From: an uncultured Lachnospiraceae bacterium
GTDB lineage: Bacteria; Bacillota; Clostridia; Lachnospirales; Lachnospiraceae
Reading direction: 5' to 3'
Length of the DNA: 64,000 bases
Assembly: GCA_910584845.1 (NCBI GenBank)
Contig: CAJUDH010000013.1
Coordinates: forward strand, 1-64,000
Below, one piece after another: positions 26,407-34,467 of this stretch. The notes below the pieces were generated by a model, which was not told where the DNA came from, did no database searches, and worked only from the letters and a program-made list of their open reading frames with translations. Numbering within the stretch: the stretch's first letter is position 1; each line of letters opens with the position of its first letter. The translations under genes were made by a program, and so were the position numbers.

Positions 26407-27369
26407 TTATTCCGCCATGGAAAAACCAGCCGCTTCAAACACAGCGGCGCAATCCTCAGTAACCAGATAATCCAAAAACGCCTGCGCTTCTTTCTGGTTT
26501 TGGGAATTTTTTATAACTGCCGCCGGATACGTGATCTGGCGGCATTGGCCTTGCCCGGCTTCGTCCACTACGGCCAGCCCTGCCGAAAAGGCATCGGTTG
26601 CATAAATAATGCCGCAGTCCACCGAGGCCTCTTTGATCTGGGCCGCCACTTCTTTTACATTGGACCCATAAGTGATTTTGGCGTCTGACATCAGTTGGCC
26701 AAGGAGGCCCAAATGGTCCAAAACTTCCAAGGCATAAGAGCCTGCCGGGACGTCGTCATTGCCTATGCAGACCAAAGACAGCTTGTCTGACCCTAAATCC
26801 TCAAACGATGTGATACCCGCCGGATTCCCCTTTGGGACAGCCAGGACGATCTGATTCCCGACTAAATCAACCCGGGTCCCCTGCCGGATCAAATCCGGCC
26901 CGCCCTTGTTTGCCCCCCTGTCTGCAGAACCATCCAATTGATCCATCAGCGTTTGGGAGGCAGAGATAAAAATATCGCAGTCGGCGCCTTCTTCAATCTG
27001 CGTTTTTAATGTCCCGGAAGAATCAAAGGTATAAATAATGTCCACGCCGGGATTTATCTCCTCATAGGTTTGGGCAATAACATCAAGGGGGCCTGTCAGG
27101 GAGGCGGCAGCAAAAACCACCAATTCCACAGGCCCTTCCCCTGCAACGGCTTTTGTATCCCCCACGGTTTTGCCCTGCCCTTCCCCCTCCCCGTCGGTTT
27201 TAGCCTCCACCGCCTCGGCCGTTATACTGGTATTTCCCCTGGCCCCGTCCCAAGCCGCCCCTTCATGTATCCTTTTACATCCTGGCAACATGCCGGCCAG
27301 CAAAAACACCACGGCACCAATTGCCCACTGTTTTTTCATGCCTCGCCGGACCCTTTTAGAAAGTTTCAT
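26407..27369 (-). CDS. modA: Molybdate ABC transporter substrate-binding lipoprotein
   Basis: A 320-residue type II periplasmic-binding-like protein. The signal peptide ends in a lipobox (LAGMLPGC). After a low-complexity linker, the domain begins ELVVFAAASLTGPLDVIAQT, with the oxyanion-contact segments FDSSGTLKTQIEEGADCDIF and GNDDVPAGSYALEVL. It captures molybdate or tungstate outside the cell and delivers it to ModBC. The ATG at 27369 or that 10 codons later could be the start; both retain the signal peptide. Confidence 0.93.
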   Translation of the reverse strand: MKLSKRVRRGMKKQWAIGAVVFLLAGMLPGCKRIHEGAAWDGARGNTSITAEAVEAKTDGEGEGQGKTVGDTKAVAGEGPVELVVFAAASLTGPLDVIAQTYEEINPGVDIIYTFDSSGTLKTQIEEGADCDIFISASQTLMDQLDGSADRGANKGGPDLIRQGTRVDLVGNQIVLAVPKGNPAGITSFEDLGSDKLSLVCIGNDDVPAGSYALEVLDHLGLLGQLMSDAKITYGSNVKEVAAQIKEASVDCGIIYATDAFSAGLAVVDEAGQGQCRQITYPAAVIKNSQNQKEAQAFLDYLVTEDCAAVFEAAGFSMAE

Positions 27370-27414
27370 CTATGCCTACATCCTTTTACGTTTTTGGCAA
27401 GGCAGGCCGCGTTC

Positions 27415-28356
27415 TTATTTTTGCGCACACTCCGAAACAGTCCCCCGCAAAACCTCCAGCCCATGCCTTAAATGGCCTAAAATAAACCCCAGGCTTTCCT
27501 CAACCGCTTTGGGGCTGCCCGGTAAATTCACAATCAACGTCTTCCCCCGGATCACGGACACGCCGCGGCCCAACATGGCACGGCCTGTTACCTGCATGGA
27601 ACGGAAGCGGATATATTCGGCAATCCCCGGGGCGTTGCGGTCAGCAATGGCCATGGTTGCCTCCGGGGCCATATCCCTTGGGGAAAAACCGGTGCCGCCG
27701 CTGGTTACCACCAAATCCACCTGCCTTCCGTCTGACAAGCGTTTCAACTGGGCCTTAAGTGCCTCCGGCTCATCCGGAAGGATTATGGTTTCTACCACAT
27801 GGTATCCGGCTTCTTCCAAAATCTTTTGGGCCCTCGGGCCGCTTTCATCTGCCCGCTCCCCCAAAAAGCCCTTGTCGCTGCAGGTGATAACCCCGGCCGT
27901 AAACGGGCGGTCCGGGTCAGGGGGCAACACAGCCATGGTATCGCCGGTGGCGATGTCCCCTTCCTTTAGTACTTCTGCAAATACGCCTTCGCGGGGCATG
28001 ATGCATTCCCCCATCCGTTTATAAATGGCGCAATGGCTATGGCATTCTTTCCCGATTTGGGTCATCCTTAACTCAGTTGTCCCCACCAAAAAACGGCTCC
28101 CCACAGGCAGGCTTTTAAAGTCAATGCCTTCTACCACCAGGTTTTCCCCAAAAGCGCCATGTTCGACATTAGCCCCCCGGCTGTTAAATTCTTCTACTTG
28201 TCCATAAGGCAACAGGCTGACCTGGCGGTGCCAGCCCCCTGCATGGGCGTCCCCCTCTATACCATGGTTGGGGCGCAAATGCGCCGACGCCACCCTATGT
28301 TTTTCCGTCCCCTTTTTCTCACTGACGCAAATGGCTTTCACGATTCCTGTCAACAT
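27415..28356 (-). CDS. MOSC domain-MogA/MoaB fusion protein
   Basis: A 313-residue two-domain protein. Residues 1-140 form a MOSC domain (GDAHAGGWHRQVSLLPYGQV then GAFGENLVVEGID), a sulfur/Mo-cofactor-carrying fold. Residues about 150-313 are a MogA/MoaB molybdopterin-adenylating domain (AGVITCSDKGFLGERADESG, LVVTSGGTGFSPRDMAPEAT, LIVNLPGSPKAVEESL). The Mog half should adenylate molybdopterin before Mo insertion. The conserved Cys common in sulfur-carrying MOSC proteins is not obvious. It lies between moaC and modA. Confidence 0.9.
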   Translation of the reverse strand: MLTGIVKAICVSEKKGTEKHRVASAHLRPNHGIEGDAHAGGWHRQVSLLPYGQVEEFNSRGANVEHGAFGENLVVEGIDFKSLPVGSRFLVGTTELRMTQIGKECHSHCAIYKRMGECIMPREGVFAEVLKEGDIATGDTMAVLPPDPDRPFTAGVITCSDKGFLGERADESGPRAQKILEEAGYHVVETIILPDEPEALKAQLKRLSDGRQVDLVVTSGGTGFSPRDMAPEATMAIADRNAPGIAEYIRFRSMQVTGRAMLGRGVSVIRGKTLIVNLPGSPKAVEESLGFILGHLRHGLEVLRGTVSECAQK

Positions 28357-28382
28357 AAATATCCCTGTCCCCTTTTTTCCTT

Positions 28383-28877
28383 TTATCGGTCAACACTCCG
28401 GCTTTTGGGGTTTACAAATCCACCGCTTTTCCCTCCGGTTTTTTTCTCCAAATAAATGGATCCGATTTCCATAGATTTGTCTACTGCCTTACACATATCG
28501 TAAACCGTCAGCAATGCTACGCTTACCCCGGTTAAAGCCTCCATTTCCACCCCGGTTTTTCCGGTAACCCTCGCCGTACACACAGCCTGGATTTCATAGT
28601 TTTCTTCTTTCATTTCAAAATCCAGGGCCAGTTTCGTCAAATTTAAAACATGGCACAGCGGGATCAGCTCCCATGCCTTTTTTGCTGCCATAATCCCGGC
28701 CACCCTAGCAACGCCCAGCACATCCCCTTTTTCCATCGCCCCCTGCCGTACCATGGCATAACAGGGGGGGCTTAAGAAAATACTGCCCCTGGCAACGGCT
28801 TCCCTTTGGGTATCTTCTTTCCCCCCTACGTCCACCATCCATGCATGGCCTTGCCCGTCAAAATGTGTAAATTCCAT
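28383..28877 (-). CDS. moaC: Cyclic pyranopterin monophosphate synthase
   Basis: A 164-residue enzyme acting with MoaA to convert GTP to cyclic pyranopterin monophosphate. Family motifs: MVDVGGKEDTQREAVARG, KKAWELIPLCHVL (catalytic His/Lys region), TGKTGVEMEALTGVSVALLT, TVYDMCKAVDK. One base separates its start from the moaA stop, so the two are probably co-translated. Confidence 0.96.
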   Translation of the reverse strand: MEFTHFDGQGHAWMVDVGGKEDTQREAVARGSIFLSPPCYAMVRQGAMEKGDVLGVARVAGIMAAKKAWELIPLCHVLNLTKLALDFEMKEENYEIQAVCTARVTGKTGVEMEALTGVSVALLTVYDMCKAVDKSMEIGSIYLEKKTGGKSGGFVNPKSRSVDR

Positions 28878-28878
28878 G

Positions 28879-29901
28879 CTAACCTCCGATCTTTGCCATG
28901 TTTTCGTATTCTGTCACGTGTTCCGGATATTCAAAACAATGGGCGGCTGGCTTACCCCAGATTTTTTGCCTCATGCCCTCCATAAGCTGATCCTGCTTCC
29001 TCTGCCCGGTTTCGCTGCCCCGCAGGATTTTCCGCAGGTCGACCCCGTCCTCATAACACAGGCAGCTTTTCAGGAACCCTTTGGACGTCAAGCGTACCCG
29101 GTTGCAGTTATGGCAAAATTTTCCGTGGAGGGCGCTGATGAACCCAATACTTCCCTGAAACCCCGGGATCCGGTAATACGTTGCCGGCCCGTGGCCATGA
29201 AACCCCTCGTCCCTTTCCATCCCGGGATATTGCCTTTTTAAATAGGACAGCATCTCCTGATGGCCCACCGGCGGATATTGTTTTCCGTATCCAATGGGCA
29301 TCGTCTCGATAAACCGCACATCCACGGGGTACCCTTTCGCCAATTCCAAAAGTTCCGGCCAGCCAGGCCCATGATAGGCATACCCCAATTGTTTCGCCAC
29401 TTCTGAAAGGTTCAAAGAAACGGCATTGACCTTCACCGGGACCTTTCTGCCTTTACATGATTTTACGGCCTCCTTGATGGCGTTAAGGACCTGCTCCAGC
29501 TCCCCTGCGCCGGTCAGGGCCCGGTATAGCCCCGCATCCAGGGTGTCAAGGCTTATATTGACCCCATCGACCCCTGCCGCTAAAAGCCCTTCCAGGTACC
29601 GGCCCAATAAAACGCCGTTGGTAGTGATGGTTACTTGCTCTATCCCCGGGATCTGTTTCAACATGGCAACGAAATCACAGCAGCCCAGCCGTACTAACGG
29701 TTCGCCGCCGGTCACTTTGACCTTGCGGATGCCAAGGGCAGCACCACAGGAAACAATTTGGGCATATTCTTCCAGCGTCAGGATATCTGCCATAGGCGCC
29801 CATGGTATCCCATGGGGCATACAATAACAGCAGCGTAAATTACAACGGTCCGTAATGGATACCCGCATATAGTCGATTTCCCGTCCCCATTGATCTTTCA
29901 A
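28879..29901 (-). CDS. moaA: GTP 3',8-cyclase (radical SAM)
   Basis: A 340-residue radical SAM enzyme starting molybdopterin synthesis. N-terminal [4Fe-4S] cluster Cys20-Cys24-Cys27 (DRCNLRCCYC), SAM-binding KVTGGEPLVR, and the C-terminal second-cluster cysteines (GKFCHNCNRVRLTSKG then SCLC). The start is a TTG at 29901, 9 bases after GGAGGT, overlapping the xdhC stop as TTGA. Reading further upstream would extend into xdhC and is rejected. Confidence 0.95.
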   Translation of the reverse strand: MKDQWGREIDYMRVSITDRCNLRCCYCMPHGIPWAPMADILTLEEYAQIVSCGAALGIRKVKVTGGEPLVRLGCCDFVAMLKQIPGIEQVTITTNGVLLGRYLEGLLAAGVDGVNISLDTLDAGLYRALTGAGELEQVLNAIKEAVKSCKGRKVPVKVNAVSLNLSEVAKQLGYAYHGPGWPELLELAKGYPVDVRFIETMPIGYGKQYPPVGHQEMLSYLKRQYPGMERDEGFHGHGPATYYRIPGFQGSIGFISALHGKFCHNCNRVRLTSKGFLKSCLCYEDGVDLRKILRGSETGQRKQDQLMEGMRQKIWGKPAAHCFEYPEHVTEYENMAKIGG

Positions 29902-30953
29902 TATGATATGACCTCCAACAGCATGTCCACTTCTCCGCCACACACCATGCCTTCTTCCTGCGCGTCTTCCACGGCCATGTCCACATGGTATATTTTCCCC
30001 TCTTTTGCACCCTTCTGTATCATATGCAGCGCCTGGCGGATCACCTCCGATTCCATACAGCCTCCGCCAATAGTCCCCAGGCAGCTGCCGTCGGGGCGTA
30101 TCAGCATCTTGGCCCCCGCTTCCCGGGGCGCGGATCCCCTGCGGGACACAATGGTAGCCAGCACCTGCTTGCCTGATCCCCTTACTCCCGGATTTAAAAT
30201 TTCCCGCAAAAGCTCCGGCGGATACCCGCAACCCTTTTTTTTCCGGTTTTTCACCTCAATGATTTCCGCCATAATGGAAACCCCGACCTCTTCTGGCGTC
30301 TCTGCCCCAATATCCAATCCGATCGGGCTGTAAAGCCGCTCCAGCGCTGCCTTTTCTTTAAGGGTCCCGCCAATCTGCCCCTTGACAACGGCAACCCGGC
30401 GCTGGCTTCCGATCATACCGATATAAGCATGTTTCTTCTTTATGGCAAGCTCCAGGCACACCTGGTCATAGCGGTGGCCCCTGGTCACGATTACGAAATA
30501 GGTATTGTCACCGCCCGGGACCTTTTTAAGGCCTTCTTCAAAAGGTCCGCACAGAACCTCGGTAGCCCCGGCCCTTCTTGCATGGCCGGCAAATTTAGGG
30601 CGGTCTTCCAAAACCGTCACACAAAACCCCAGCATCCGGCCGATCTGGATCACCGGTATGGACACATGGCCTCCGCCACATACCACCAGATGCATCTCCT
30701 GGCCCAGCCAGTCACAAAACACCGGCGCTCCGGAAACTTCCGCCACTTTCTTGGGGCCGTCCTCCCCTAAAAGTGCCGCCGTCCAAAGGGCAGGGCCATG
30801 TTCCGTAAAAAAGCTGCCAGGCCGGGATTCCCATACCAGTTTTCCTTCAGAAAACAATGCCCGTTGGCCAAAAAAAGGCCCGTTTAGTACTACAGCCGCC
30901 ATATTTTGGGCATCCGGGCTGCATTCGAAAACCTTTTGATAAAATTCCAGCAT
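29898..30953 (-). CDS. XdhC/CoxI-family molybdenum hydroxylase maturation protein
   Basis: A 351-residue protein. An N-terminal part leads into the XdhC C-terminal Rossmann domain (about 85-215, MHLVVCGGGHVSIPVIQIGR, VIVTRGHRYDQ, YIGMIGSQRR), and then a CoxI/XdhC-type N-domain module follows at the end (about 270-345, VLATIVSRRGSAPREAGAKM, GTIGGGCMESEV). The usual domain order is thus permuted. XdhC binds Mo cofactor and guides its sulfuration and insertion into xanthine dehydrogenase-type enzymes. No such hydroxylase is encoded in the window. Confidence 0.88.
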   Translation of the reverse strand: MLEFYQKVFECSPDAQNMAAVVLNGPFFGQRALFSEGKLVWESRPGSFFTEHGPALWTAALLGEDGPKKVAEVSGAPVFCDWLGQEMHLVVCGGGHVSIPVIQIGRMLGFCVTVLEDRPKFAGHARRAGATEVLCGPFEEGLKKVPGGDNTYFVIVTRGHRYDQVCLELAIKKKHAYIGMIGSQRRVAVVKGQIGGTLKEKAALERLYSPIGLDIGAETPEEVGVSIMAEIIEVKNRKKKGCGYPPELLREILNPGVRGSGKQVLATIVSRRGSAPREAGAKMLIRPDGSCLGTIGGGCMESEVIRQALHMIQKGAKEGKIYHVDMAVEDAQEEGMVCGGEVDMLLEVISY

Positions 30954-30963
30954 TCCTATCCCC

Positions 30964-32022
30964 TTATTTCCCCTTTCCGAATCCGCAATTCGGGAAGGTG
31001 CAAGACGGGCAGTTCAGGCACAGCCCCCCTTGGCCCAACGCCGCCAATTCTTCCGGCAATACCAAATCGTCAGCCATAACCCTGGGCAAGATCAGGTCGA
31101 AAACCGTACGTTTGGCATACATCACACAGCCCGGAAGCCCCATGATGGCCACCGTCCGTCCCTCCCCTTCCTCCTTCACCTCATAGTATGCCAACAAAAA
31201 CATGGCCCCCGGCAGTACAGGGGCCCCATATGACACGATCCTGGCCCCTGTGTTTTTGATGGCCAGGGGCGTCTTATCATCCGGGTCTACGCTCATACCC
31301 CCTGTGCACACCACAATATCTGCCCCTTTACGGATCATATCCAAAATGCTGGCGGTTACTTTTTCATCATCGTCATTCCAGGTTACATGGTCCACCACTT
31401 CCGTATCATATTCTTCCAGCTTTTCCCGGACCACCGGAGTAAACGTATCGGAAATCCGGCCATAAAAGACTTCGTTTCCCGTAGTCACAATCCCTACCTT
31501 TTTATGGGTAAACGGCTTTAATTCCAAAACCGGCCTCCCCCCTGTGGCTTCCATGGCCTTCTTTTTGGCGCCGGCCATCTTTTCTTCCCGGATCACCAGG
31601 GGGATAACCCGGGTCCCGGCCAGCTTATCCCCCTTTTTTACGGCAAAATTGCCATGGCGGCAGGCAATCATCATTTCCCCGAAACAGTTAACCGCCTTTA
31701 TCCCTGGGCCATGTACCTTTAACAATCCGTCGCACTCGGCTGAAAGCTCAATTTTACCTTCTTTCGCCCCGCTTCGTGACATATGTTCCCCCTGGCATAT
31801 TTGGCAGAGGATTTCTGCCGCGTCATTCTCATGCAGCATCCCCTCTTCCTGTTCCCATACATAAAGCTGGTCTTTGCCCACACTTAAAAGGAGCGGTATA
31901 TCCTCTTTTGCCACCACATGGCCTTTACGGAATACCACGTCTTTCTTCACCCCTTTGATAATCTGGGTAATGTCATGGCATAATATGGTGCCTTCTGCCT
32001 CTTTTGTCGGAATCAGCCTCAT
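30964..32022 (-). CDS. MoeA-like molybdopterin-binding protein with Cys-rich tail
   Basis: A 352-residue protein with a MoCF-binding (Mog/MoeA-type) domain at about 165-315: KKVGIVTTGNEVFYGRI, ADIVVCTGGMSVDPDDKTPL, LPGAMFLLAYYE, AIMGLPGCVMYAKRTVFDLI. The N-terminal half is unlike standard MoeA. The tail ends in CLNCPSCTFPNCGFGKG, four Cys that could bind Zn or Fe. The ATG at 32022 follows GGGGAGGAG, favoured over 32055. A true MoeA is encoded at 54.1-55.4 kb, so this paralogue may serve hydroxylase-type enzymes together with XdhC (inference). Confidence 0.8.
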   Translation of the reverse strand: MRLIPTKEAEGTILCHDITQIIKGVKKDVVFRKGHVVAKEDIPLLLSVGKDQLYVWEQEEGMLHENDAAEILCQICQGEHMSRSGAKEGKIELSAECDGLLKVHGPGIKAVNCFGEMMIACRHGNFAVKKGDKLAGTRVIPLVIREEKMAGAKKKAMEATGGRPVLELKPFTHKKVGIVTTGNEVFYGRISDTFTPVVREKLEEYDTEVVDHVTWNDDDEKVTASILDMIRKGADIVVCTGGMSVDPDDKTPLAIKNTGARIVSYGAPVLPGAMFLLAYYEVKEEGEGRTVAIMGLPGCVMYAKRTVFDLILPRVMADDLVLPEELAALGQGGLCLNCPSCTFPNCGFGKGK

Positions 32023-32180
32023 CTTCTCCTCCCCTCTTTTCGCGCCGCACATCATTCCAGGCCCCGCTTGGCTGGGCAGTTATTGCGTATGCCCATAACC
32101 TGTAGGTTTCAGGCCTTGCCTGTTTTGTTCTTTAGCGCCATCCATACGGATATGGGTAAAACGTTTTTCTTTTGCCTAGT

Positions 32181-33119
32181 TTAAAGCCGGTTCCCGATAT
32201 ACTTTTGATAGGCCTGATCCGTAAAATCCTGTATCTCGGCAACCATTTCTGCATATTGGCCCACCAGCATCGCCCCTTTTTCGGTCAGCAAAGACCCGCC
32301 TCCCCCGCTGCCTCCGGCCCAACGCTGTACCACAGCAAAACCCAGCTGCCGCTCTAATTGTTTCACCATCTTCCTCCCCTTGCTGTAGGACATGCCCATG
32401 TGCAGGCAAGCTTCCTGTAAAGAGCCGGTTTTCTGGATCCATCCCAAAAGCGTTTGGGTGCCTGGGCCGTAAAAAGGTTCGCTGGCTGTTAAGCGTACCT
32501 GTACCTGGGGCCGGATGGGGTACCCTTGCCCCCTCTGGTAATTCCAATCCAGCAGCTCCTCATACTCTTTCCTTGTGTCCATATCCCGGTAAATCCCTTC
32601 ATCCTCCACTTCCAGGCTGGTAATGACGATTCCGGAATTTTCCATGGCCCCCCGCAGCCCATTGGGCCCCTGGTAGCTTAACAGGCTTTCTGCTACCTGG
32701 CTCCATATGAGGACGGGATGGCCGGGCCTCCCATGGCATACGGTCCGGATTATGGGGGCGTCAATCATGGTTTCCTGCCGGATTGTATCCGGCATAATAG
32801 CCGGCAAATCCACAGGGAGTATCAACAGCCGGTCGCAGTCCCTGCTAATGGCCCGGATTCCGATCCCCACAGAATCGAACATCTGGGTTTCTTGAAAACG
32901 TTCGTTTTTTTCAAATCGTACGCCGGTAAAAGAAAGGTGCCCCATCAGTTCTTCCCCCCGATACCCTACCACTACCACAATAGGGTCAATGCCCATGTCT
33001 TTCAGCATTGTCACAAGGTGGATGGAAACCGTGGAATTTCCAAATGGAAGCATAGGCTTAAAAGCTTCCATACGTGACGATAACCCTGCCGCCACCAGCA
33101 CCGCACCTGTTTTTTTCAT
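32181..33119 (-). CDS. MobA/MocA-like nucleotidyltransferase fused to a ModE-type DNA-binding domain
   Basis: A 312-residue fusion. Residues 1-200 are a MobA-like NTP transferase (GAVLVAAGLSSRMEAFKPML, LLILPVDLPAIMPDT, GRPGHPVLI), probably a molybdopterin CMP or GMP transferase (MocA type). Residues about 215-310 are a ModE winged helix (GPGTQTLLGWIQKTGSLQEA, MGMSYSKGRKMVKQLERQLG, GGSGGGGSLLTEKG). The ATG at 33119 follows GGGAGGCGGAGG; 54 upstream codons are rejected. As first gene of the molybdenum operon it could couple cofactor synthesis to transcriptional control. Confidence 0.88.
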   Translation of the reverse strand: MKKTGAVLVAAGLSSRMEAFKPMLPFGNSTVSIHLVTMLKDMGIDPIVVVVGYRGEELMGHLSFTGVRFEKNERFQETQMFDSVGIGIRAISRDCDRLLILPVDLPAIMPDTIRQETMIDAPIIRTVCHGRPGHPVLIWSQVAESLLSYQGPNGLRGAMENSGIVITSLEVEDEGIYRDMDTRKEYEELLDWNYQRGQGYPIRPQVQVRLTASEPFYGPGTQTLLGWIQKTGSLQEACLHMGMSYSKGRKMVKQLERQLGFAVVQRWAGGSGGGGSLLTEKGAMLVGQYAEMVAEIQDFTDQAYQKYIGNRL

Positions 33120-33165
33120 CCTCCGCCTCCCGCCCTTCCTGTTTTCGCCACGATACCACGCTTTT

Positions 33166-33281
33166 GGGCATACCGCCTTCAAAGGGGCTTCACACAATCT
33201 ATGCCCGTCATGCCCTCCCCTAGGAGGCGCAAACCAGTATCCTTCTGCTTTGATTATACCGTAAAAAATCGGAAAGAACAA
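33166..33281 (-). promoter_or_regulatory. Promoter and structured leader of the molybdenum operon
   Basis: TTGTTC (33281-33276), 17 bases, TATAAT (33258-33253) form a good minus-strand promoter; transcription should start near 33246, leaving a leader of about 127 bases before the ATG at 33119. The leader can fold CTCC/GGAG (33216-33227 region) and a nested stem GGGCAT/ATGCCC (33215-33210 with 33171-33166) enclosing GGGC/GCCC. This could be a Mo-cofactor-type riboswitch or a ModE/other regulatory site. I cannot match the consensus by eye. Confidence 0.55.
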
Positions 33282-33303
33282 GGCTTTTCCTATCGAGTGT
33301 TTT

Positions 33304-34278
33304 TTAAAAACTTAACGGAATGTTGCGGGAACCCAGCTGCTGTACCTGCTCAAACGTAAATGGGTCAATAATAGCCGGATGGGTATTTTTTATAACAACC
33401 CATTCTTTTGGCAGAAGGGCCCTGGATGGTTGGCCTTGAAACAAAGCGCCTTTCTTCCTCCCCTGCACCATATGCCCCAAGTAAACGGGGTTTTTTAATA
33501 TCCGCCGGATGGTTTCCGCATGCCAGGCCCCCCCCCGAAACCGGCTGTCGGCCACGATATTTTCTTGATAGCGGTAGACGCCGGGGGAGGGGATCCCTTC
33601 CTGAACCAATTTGTCTATGATGCCACGGTAACTTAATTTTTCCATCCTCCATGCAAAAATGCGCCGGACGGACGGGGCCGTTTTTTCATCAATAGCCAAT
33701 TTATGGCTATCTTGTGCGGATTTTTTATATCCGTATGGCGCCCAGCTGCCGATAAATTCCCCCCGTTCCTGCTTATTCCACAAGACAGGGCTGACTTTTG
33801 CAGAAATGTCACAGGCATAAGCATGGTTGATTAGATTTTTTAAATGCATGGAAAAAAAGTCTGCCGACGGGCTTATACTGTCGTAGCCGTCATTGACCGC
33901 AATAAAACGGATGCCAAGGAGCGGAAACAGGTTTTCCAGGTATTCCCCGGCTTCTATATAATTCCTTCCAAAGCGTGACAAATCTTTGACGATAATACAA
34001 TTTACTTTCCCTGCCCTTACATCCTCCATCAAACGGTCAAATCCCGGGCGGCAAAACCCCACGCCACTTTCCCCGTTGTCTATATATACCGAATACAAAA
34101 AAAAGCAGGGTTTCCCTTCGATAAAATTCCGCAAAAACAGCTCCTGGGCTTTCACCGCCCCACTCCCCCCCTTCCCTCCATCCAATACAGACAATCGGAC
34201 ATACAAAGCTACCTGATAGGCCTTTTCCTCCGCTTCCATGCACAGGCCTTGCTTTTTCACCCTGCTTACCCTGGCCAT
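33304..34278 (-). CDS. Serine recombinase (resolvase/recombinase type), C-terminally short
   Basis: A 324-residue recombinase. The resolvase domain begins ALYVRLSVLD with nucleophile Ser30 and includes VKDLSRFGRNYIEAGEYLE. The recombinase domain (about 150-300) shows WAPYGYKK and TIRRILKNPVYLGH. It stops shortly after HPAIIDPFTFEQVQ, just where the zinc-ribbon and coiled-coil region of large serine recombinases (about 500 residues) should begin. AGGAGGGG precedes the ATG. No att sites or cargo are evident. It may be truncated or a naturally short member. Confidence 0.82.
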   Translation of the reverse strand: MARVSRVKKQGLCMEAEEKAYQVALYVRLSVLDGGKGGSGAVKAQELFLRNFIEGKPCFFLYSVYIDNGESGVGFCRPGFDRLMEDVRAGKVNCIIVKDLSRFGRNYIEAGEYLENLFPLLGIRFIAVNDGYDSISPSADFFSMHLKNLINHAYACDISAKVSPVLWNKQERGEFIGSWAPYGYKKSAQDSHKLAIDEKTAPSVRRIFAWRMEKLSYRGIIDKLVQEGIPSPGVYRYQENIVADSRFRGGAWHAETIRRILKNPVYLGHMVQGRKKGALFQGQPSRALLPKEWVVIKNTHPAIIDPFTFEQVQQLGSRNIPLSF

Positions 34279-34412
34279 ATGACCCCTCCTGTTTATTTCC
34301 TGTTCCCATCTCTATGCCCCCCGGGGGGTTTTATGCCGCTTTTCGTGGACTCCGTCCTTTGTTTCAGCCGGAATTCCGCCACGGATGTGCTAAGCCAAAG
34401 CCAAATAAACCG

Positions 34413-34441
34413 TTGCGCCTTTCCTGGTTCCGTCGTATAAT
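34413..34441 (+). promoter_or_regulatory. Promoter of the first PfkB-family kinase gene
   Basis: TTGCGC (34413-34418), 17-base spacer, TATAAT (34436-34441). Expected transcription start near 34448, directly before the AAAGGAG ribosome site, so the 5' leader is very short. Confidence 0.65.
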
Positions 34442-34467
34442 ACAGGCAAAAAAGGAGTTTGTTTTCT

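Noticed and set aside
29902..30231. Extended N-terminus for MoaA
   Set aside because: The frame stays open upstream, but it runs inside xdhC. The radical SAM domain starts right after the TTG at 29901, which has a ribosome site.
33120..33260. Firm call of a Moco riboswitch
   Set aside because: The nested hairpins are suggestive, but the consensus could not be matched by eye.
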